Assembly: GCA_964575845.1 (NCBI GenBank)
Contig: CAZNSX010000003.1
Coordinates: 124,001 to 188,000, forward strand
DNA: 64,000 nucleotides
Direction of reading: 5' to 3'
Origin: CAZNSX01 sp964575845
GTDB lineage: Bacteria > UBA8248 > CAZNSX01
The translations under genes and the position numbers were made by a program. How positions within the stretch are numbered: position 1 is the first letter of the stretch; each line of letters starts with the position of its first letter. The notes under the pieces are model-generated. The model was given only the letters and a program-made list of their open reading frames with translations. It searched no databases and was not told the origin of the DNA. Positions 59,126 through 64,000 of this stretch are shown piece after piece.

Positions 59126-61219
59126 ATGTTGCTTATAGGAATTGACATAGGAGGAACATTCACAGATCTGGCGTTCTTCGACGAGGAGACGGGCCAGGCC
59201 TTCGTGGGCAAGGTCCCCACGACAGCCGCGGACCCTTCTGTGGGTGCGATGGCTGGCCTGAAGAAGGAGGCCCGTACCAAACGGTTTGAAGAGAAAAGCA
59301 TACGTCACATCATCCACGGAACCACCCTCGTGTCAAACGCCATAATCGAGCGCAAGGGCGCGAAAACCGCGCTCATGACGACAAAAGGGTTCCGGGATGT
59401 TCTGGAGATAAGGCGCGAGCTCAGATACGACCTCTACGACATGTTCTCCGAGATGCCCGAGCCGCTCGTTCCCGGCTACCTTCGCAAAGAGGTGAACGAA
59501 AGGGTCGCGGATGACGGGTCTGTTGTCATCCCCATGGACCTTGAAGAGGTCGCCTCCCTCATGGGAGAGCTCAGGACGGAGGGCGTCGAGGCGATTGCCG
59601 TCTCCTTCCTCCACTCATTTCGAAACCCCTCACATGAGCGCTCTGTTAAGGATCTGATAGAGAAGATGGCGCCCGAGCTCTTCGTCTCCATCTCCTCTGA
59701 TGTGAACCCGGAGATCAGGGAGTATGAGCGCACATCCACGACCGTGGCGAACGTTTACGTGAAGCCGGTAATGAAGCAGTATCTCTCAAAGCTCAGGCGG
59801 GAGTTCGCCTCATTGGGGCTTGAGGAGAACCTTTTTGTGATGCTCTCAAGCGGAGGGGTGACCACCTGCCGCGGGGCGGAGGAGCATCCCGTTCGTGTCA
59901 TAGAGTCCGGCCCCGCGGCGGGGGCCATGGCGGCGGCGTGGTGGGGGAAGCTTCTCTCGAAGGAGAGCATCATCTCCTTCGATATGGGGGGCACCACGGC
60001 CAAGACCTGCTTCATTCAAGATTCCAAGCCGCTCGTCACAAACACGGCCGAAGTCGCACGCATCTACCGCTTCAAGAAAGGGAGCGGCATATCGCTCAGA
60101 GTGCCCGTGATAGAGCTGATAGAGATAGGCGCGGGCGGCGGGAGCATAGCCACTGTCGGGGAGATGGGGCTTCTCAAGGTGGGTCCCGAGAGTGCTGGGG
60201 CGGAGCCGGGGCCAGCCTGCTACGGGAAGGGGGGAGAGGAGCCCACCGTGACGGACGCGGACCTAGTGCTCGGCTACCTTAACCCCGACTACTTCTTGGG
60301 CGGCGAGATGAAGCTCGATGCGGGGCGGGCCGAGGAGGCCATAAGGGAGAAGATAGCCGGGCCGCTCGGGCTCGACATGGCGAGGGCCGCCTGGGGCATC
60401 CACCAGATAGTGAACGAGAACATGGTCAACGCCATCCGTGTTTATGCGGCTGAAAAGGGCATAGATTTCCGCAGGCACTCCTTCATTGGGTTCGGTGGTG
60501 CCGGCCCCGTACATGCTTATCGGGTCGCCGAGAGCCTCGGCCTGAAGACCGTGATATGCCCGCTCTCAGCCGGCGTGATGTCTGCATTGGGCCTCCTGGT
60601 TGCACCTTTTTCCTTCAATTTCGTGCGAACGTACAAAGTGCGGCTGAGTGTCTTGGACCCAAAGCCGATCGAGGAAATTTACCGTGAGATGGAGGAGGAG
60701 GCGCGGCGCCTCATGGCTCACGCACGCTTGGACGGGGAAGAGATAAGCTTCCGCCGGTCCGCGGACATGAGATACGAGGGCCAGAACTATGACATCAATG
60801 TGCCGCTCCCAGGGAATGAGCCCGGGGATTGGTCATCGGCGATATTGCGGGAATACTTTGAGAGGGAGTACAGGCGCCTTTATCAGCGGCACAATCCGGA
60901 TGTCGAGGTGGAAGGATTAAACTGGAGGCTAGAGGCCACAGGGCCCAAGAGCGCTATCGCGCTCAAGCGGTTTGAGCGAAAATGCGAGAAGGCTGAGGGA
61001 GCACTCAAGGGGGAGCGGCGGGCATATTTCCCGGAGTGTGGCGGGTATCTGCCCACGAGGGTATACGACCGCTATTCCCTTTCCCCGGGGGTGAGGTTTT
61101 TTGGCCCGGCCATCATTGAGGAGCGCGAATCTACCGTCCTGGTAGGCCCCAAGGCTCTCGTCAGTTTAGACGAGCACCTGAATCTCATCCTGACCTTAGA
61201 GGGACAGGAGAGCCCGTGA
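59126..61219 (+). CDS. hyuA: Hydantoinase/oxoprolinase A-type subunit
   Basis: This 697-residue ATP-grasp-like (ASKHA) subunit starts LLIGIDIGGTFTDLAFFDEE. It has HGTTLVSNAIIERKGAKTAL, IESGPAAGAMAAAWWG, ISFDMGGTTAKTC, the GAGGGSIA loop, GPESAGAEPGPACYGKGGEE and SFIGFGGAGPVHAYRVAESL. It pairs with the B subunit to hydrolyse cyclic amides (N-methylhydantoin, 5-oxoproline) or, in relatives, to carboxylate ketones, using ATP. It overlaps hyuB by 4 bases (GTGA). The substrate cannot be told from sequence. Confidence 0.93.
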   Translation: MLLIGIDIGGTFTDLAFFDEETGQAFVGKVPTTAADPSVGAMAGLKKEARTKRFEEKSIRHIIHGTTLVSNAIIERKGAKTALMTTKGFRDVLEIRRELRYDLYDMFSEMPEPLVPGYLRKEVNERVADDGSVVIPMDLEEVASLMGELRTEGVEAIAVSFLHSFRNPSHERSVKDLIEKMAPELFVSISSDVNPEIREYERTSTTVANVYVKPVMKQYLSKLRREFASLGLEENLFVMLSSGGVTTCRGAEEHPVRVIESGPAAGAMAAAWWGKLLSKESIISFDMGGTTAKTCFIQDSKPLVTNTAEVARIYRFKKGSGISLRVPVIELIEIGAGGGSIATVGEMGLLKVGPESAGAEPGPACYGKGGEEPTVTDADLVLGYLNPDYFLGGEMKLDAGRAEEAIREKIAGPLGLDMARAAWGIHQIVNENMVNAIRVYAAEKGIDFRRHSFIGFGGAGPVHAYRVAESLGLKTVICPLSAGVMSALGLLVAPFSFNFVRTYKVRLSVLDPKPIEEIYREMEEEARRLMAHARLDGEEISFRRSADMRYEGQNYDINVPLPGNEPGDWSSAILREYFEREYRRLYQRHNPDVEVEGLNWRLEATGPKSAIALKRFERKCEKAEGALKGERRAYFPECGGYLPTRVYDRYSLSPGVRFFGPAIIEERESTVLVGPKALVSLDEHLNLILTLEGQESP

Positions 61220-62934
61220 GCGGATTCGACCCGATACTGCTGGAAGTGCTCTGGAACAGGCTCATCTCCATAGTGCAGGAGGCCGGCGTGACTCTCATGC
61301 GCGCGTCTTTCTCATCCGTCCTGAGCGAGGCGGGGGATATATCCTTCGGGGTATTCGACCCCGAGGGTAAGATGCTGGCCCAGGCGGAGATCGGCACACC
61401 GGGGCATATCTACTCGATCGCCACCGGGGTGAGGCAGTTTTTGAAGAAGTTCCCCCCTGACCGGCTAGAGCCCGGCGATTCGCTCATCGGCAATGACCCG
61501 TGGCTCTTCTCCGGGCACAAGATCGACCTTACGGTCGCAACTCCAATCTTTTCCGACGGGAGCCTCGTCAGCTTCTGTGCCAGTACCTGCCACGTGATGG
61601 ATGTGGGCGGCCGGGGCTGGTCGGCCGACTCGACGGACCTCTTCGAGGAGGGCCTGGGGATACCCCTCATGAAGGTTTATAAGAGAGGAGAGCCGAACGG
61701 GGAGCTCTTCGAGATACTCGCCGAGAACGTGCGGGAGCCGGAATCTGTGATAGGCGACATAAGGGCTCAGGTGTCCGCCAATGAGGCGGCCGGAGATATG
61801 ATAAGGGAGTTCATGAAGGCCTACGGGCTCAAAAGTCTCATGCCGCTATCTGAGGTGATACTCTCCAAGTCGGAAGAGAGGATGCGCCAGGCCATCAGGG
61901 CCATCCCGAACGGCAGCTTCGTCGGTGAGGCGTTAATGGACGGGTTTGACGAGGTCGTTAAGGTCTCCGTCCTCGTCACCGTGGGGGATGAGGACATCGC
62001 TATCGACTTCTCGGGCACATCCCCGCAGATAGGCCGCGCCCTCAACTCCACCTACCAGTGGACCTGTGGCTACACGGTCTACCCGATAAAGTGTACCGTC
62101 TGCCCCGATGTGCCGAACAATGAGGGCACGCTGAGGCCCATAAGGATAACCGCTCCCGAAGGCTGCATCCTCAACGCGAGGCGCCCCGCTCCGGTTGGCG
62201 CCCGCCAGATCACCGGGATGTTCATCGCGCCCGCACTTTTTGACGCGCTTTCAAAGGTCGTTCCCGACAGGGTCATCGCCGACAGCGGCGTTCACTCGGC
62301 AATACAGTTCAGGGGCACGAGAGGAAACGGCAAGCCCTGGAGCTACGTTTTCTTCACCACGGCTGGCATGGGAGCGAGGCCCGTGAAGGATGGGCTTTCC
62401 GCCAAGGGCTTTCCCGTAAATATCTCCAATACGCCCGTTGAGATCATCGAGAGCGACTCCCCCCTTTTTTTCCTCGAAAGGTCTCTCATCTGTGATTCCG
62501 GCGGAGCGGGAGAATTCAGGGGAGGCTGCGGGGAGCGTCAGCGGATCAGGATGAGGAGCGATGGTGAGTCCGAGATAGCCCCCATGATAGACCGGCTCAG
62601 AGTACCGGCCAAGGGGTTCTCAGGTGGCCTGAGCGGCCGCCCCGCGGACCTTGTGGTAAACGGCGAGCTCAGACCTCATCCGAAGCGCAAATGCCGCCTC
62701 AAGAAAGATGACGTGGTGACGATCGAGCTCGCAGGCGGTGGAGGATATTTTTCCCCCCGGGAACGGGAGCCAGAGCTCGTGCTTCTGGATGTGCTAAACG
62801 GGCGCGTGTCGCCCGGGTGTGCCAGGGAGGTTTATGGGGTAGCGATAGATGCGGAAGGGAAAAAGGTGGACCTTAAGGCAACTGAAGAACTGAGGTCGAG
62901 GGGCCTCGGGATAAGAGAGGGAGGTTCTGGCTGA
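61216..62934 (+). CDS. hyuB: Hydantoinase B/oxoprolinase-type subunit
   Basis: This 572-residue partner of HyuA has DPILLEVLWNRLISIVQEAG, MRASFSSVLSEAGDISFGVF, PGDSLIGNDPWLFSGHKIDL, ALNSTYQWTCGYTVYPIKC and DSGGAGEFRGGCGERQRIR. The C-terminus is KKDDVVTIELAGGGGYFSPR. Length and motif order are standard for HyuB. The start is GTG overlapping hyuA. The next gene, a solute-binding protein, starts 120 bases on. Confidence 0.93.
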   Translation: MSGFDPILLEVLWNRLISIVQEAGVTLMRASFSSVLSEAGDISFGVFDPEGKMLAQAEIGTPGHIYSIATGVRQFLKKFPPDRLEPGDSLIGNDPWLFSGHKIDLTVATPIFSDGSLVSFCASTCHVMDVGGRGWSADSTDLFEEGLGIPLMKVYKRGEPNGELFEILAENVREPESVIGDIRAQVSANEAAGDMIREFMKAYGLKSLMPLSEVILSKSEERMRQAIRAIPNGSFVGEALMDGFDEVVKVSVLVTVGDEDIAIDFSGTSPQIGRALNSTYQWTCGYTVYPIKCTVCPDVPNNEGTLRPIRITAPEGCILNARRPAPVGARQITGMFIAPALFDALSKVVPDRVIADSGVHSAIQFRGTRGNGKPWSYVFFTTAGMGARPVKDGLSAKGFPVNISNTPVEIIESDSPLFFLERSLICDSGGAGEFRGGCGERQRIRMRSDGESEIAPMIDRLRVPAKGFSGGLSGRPADLVVNGELRPHPKRKCRLKKDDVVTIELAGGGGYFSPREREPELVLLDVLNGRVSPGCAREVYGVAIDAEGKKVDLKATEELRSRGLGIREGGSG

Positions 62935-63053
62935 GAGAGGCGGTCCGGGCCCTCTGAGGAGGTGAGCGGTATCGGGACGGCGGGCCGCACGTGGATCCCG
63001 CGCTGGTCAGCATTTCTCAGCGTTTAATCTACAGGTGAGGAGGAGGAAAGAGA

Positions 63054-64000
63054 ATGTTGCGAAGGAGAATTTTTGTGGTTGGTTTAGTTGCCGTGCTTTG
63101 CCTCTTTCTGTCATCAACCCTGGGATATGCAGCCGAGATCCCGGGAAAGACGCCGGAGGAGAGGGCGATAAACGGCGCAAAGGCGTACATGAAGGCCCAT
63201 GGGCTTGAGACCGTGACTCTCAACGTGATGGCGAACCCGCTGCAGGCGACTACCATCAGGTACGTTTCCCCCGAGTTTGAAAAGGCCACGGGCATCAAGA
63301 TCAACGTGATCGACATCGGCTACACGGAGATCCCCACCAAGATGATGGCCGAAGCCGTGGCCAAGTCCGGCGCTTACGACGTCATAATGCACTTCGCCGA
63401 CTCCATTCCCGACGGCTCGGAGTCGGGCCTGCTGGTCCCGCTCGATGACTGGATTGAGAAGTATGGCGCGGACATGAAGGGGTTCCTCGGCAAATTCAAG
63501 GACATGGCCCAATACAAGGGGAAGACCTACGGCTTCGAGGGCGATGGGTCCGCTTTCGGCCTTTGGGTCCGCAGGGACCTTTTCGAGGACGCGAAGGAGA
63601 AGAAGAACTTCAAGGCCAAATACGGCTATGAGCTCGGGTGCCCAGAGACCTGGGAGCAGCTCCGCGATATAGCCGAGTTCTTCAATCGGGACACCGACGG
63701 CGACGGAAAGATAGATTTCTTCGGCACCCAGGCCTACCGGGCTCGCAAGTACGCCTCGAAGTGGTGGATGGAGCGCTTTCTGTCGATGGGCAAGCTGCCC
63801 TTCGATGAGAACATGAACCCCCTGATAGACGGGCCGGAGGGCGTGAAGGCCACCGAGCAGTTCGCGGAGATCACGAAGTTCATGAACCCTGACGTTATGG
63901 GGTGGGGCACCGCCCAGCACTACCCATTCTGGGGTTCGGGGAAGGTGGCGACCTTCATAGCCTGGGGCTCGGCGGTCTCCTACGCCCGCAACCCGGCTCG
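63054..64000 (+). CDS. ABC transporter solute-binding protein, 3' end outside window
   Basis: The first 315 residues of a secreted binding protein of the family-1 (carbohydrate-type) fold. Signal peptide 1-27 (RRRIFVVGLVAVLCLFLSST, then LGYAAE), then LNVMANPLQATTIRYVSPEF, EKATGIKINVIDIGY, AKSGAYDVIMHFADSIPDGS, LVPLDDWIEKYG and YGFEGDGSAFGLWVRRDLF. A DTDGDGKIDF segment is a Ca-loop-like turn also seen in related proteins. AGGAGGAGG precedes the ATG. It probably delivers the substrate of the hydantoinase-like enzymes; permease genes would follow beyond the window. Confidence 0.9.
   Translation, partial: MLRRRIFVVGLVAVLCLFLSSTLGYAAEIPGKTPEERAINGAKAYMKAHGLETVTLNVMANPLQATTIRYVSPEFEKATGIKINVIDIGYTEIPTKMMAEAVAKSGAYDVIMHFADSIPDGSESGLLVPLDDWIEKYGADMKGFLGKFKDMAQYKGKTYGFEGDGSAFGLWVRRDLFEDAKEKKNFKAKYGYELGCPETWEQLRDIAEFFNRDTDGDGKIDFFGTQAYRARKYASKWWMERFLSMGKLPFDENMNPLIDGPEGVKATEQFAEITKFMNPDVMGWGTAQHYPFWGSGKVATFIAWGSAVSYARNPA

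Noticed and set aside
58936..59145. 69-residue basic open frame
   Set aside because: It overlaps the hyuA start, lacks a clear ribosome site, and its composition is not that of a recognisable protein.

Overview
The window is a GC-rich segment from a motile bacterium with two membranes. The P-ring gene flgI, the L-ring lipoprotein gene flgH and the periplasmic rod chaperone gene flgA are all present. The gene order, the frequent TTG and GTG starts and a sigma-54/sigma-28 flagellar hierarchy fit a Desulfobacterota (deltaproteobacterial), Nitrospirota or Methylomirabilota/Rokubacteria type of lineage. The sequence alone does not let me choose among these. No rRNA, tRNA, CRISPR array, insertion sequence or phage gene was seen.

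Bases 1-38.2 kb form an almost complete flagellar locus, all on the + strand. It holds the fliI 3' end, fliJ, a motE-like gene, fliK-flgD-flgE, motA with two motB genes, fliL-fliM-fliN, fliO-P-Q-R-flhB-flhA-flhF-flhG-fliA, flgF-G-A-H-I, flgJ-N-K-L, csrA-fliW, fliC-flaG-fliD-fliS. I find near-consensus sigma-54 (-24/-12) promoters upstream of fliK, motA, fliO, flgF and flgJ. Near-consensus sigma-28 promoters lie upstream of fliC and of a small 95-aa gene that follows fliA. The flagellin leader carries GGA sites, one of them in the loop of a perfect hairpin, just downstream of csrA-fliW, so FliW-CsrA control of flagellin translation is likely. FlgE, FlgL, FliC and FliD are all enlarged by surface-exposed insertions.

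Bases 38.3-44 kb are a flagellin-modification segment: a conserved unknown gene, a Maf-type (DUF115) flagellin glycosyltransferase, an SMK-type nucleotide-sugar 4,6-dehydratase, a CMP-sugar synthetase and a radical SAM/B12-type enzyme. Bases 44.2-48.7 kb are an arginine/lysine block: argH, a tiny LptM-like lipoprotein, lysA, dapF, dapB. A dapA gene is missing from its usual place. Next come a divergent MFS transporter, an ElyC/YdcF-type membrane protein with an odd N-terminus, and an EamA exporter.

Bases 52.9-64 kb look like a catabolic island. It holds a class-IV aminotransferase, a diaminopentanoate-dehydrogenase-like enzyme, and a leftward operon (cupin, dihydropyrimidinase-like amidohydrolase, old-yellow-enzyme-type reductase). 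Facing that operon is a rightward hydantoinase A/B pair followed by an ABC solute-binding protein cut by the window end. The divergent control region has sigma-70-like promoters in both directions and a 7+7 bp inverted repeat. Together the genes suggest uptake and ring opening of a cyclic amide or imide compound; the substrate is not identifiable from sequence.
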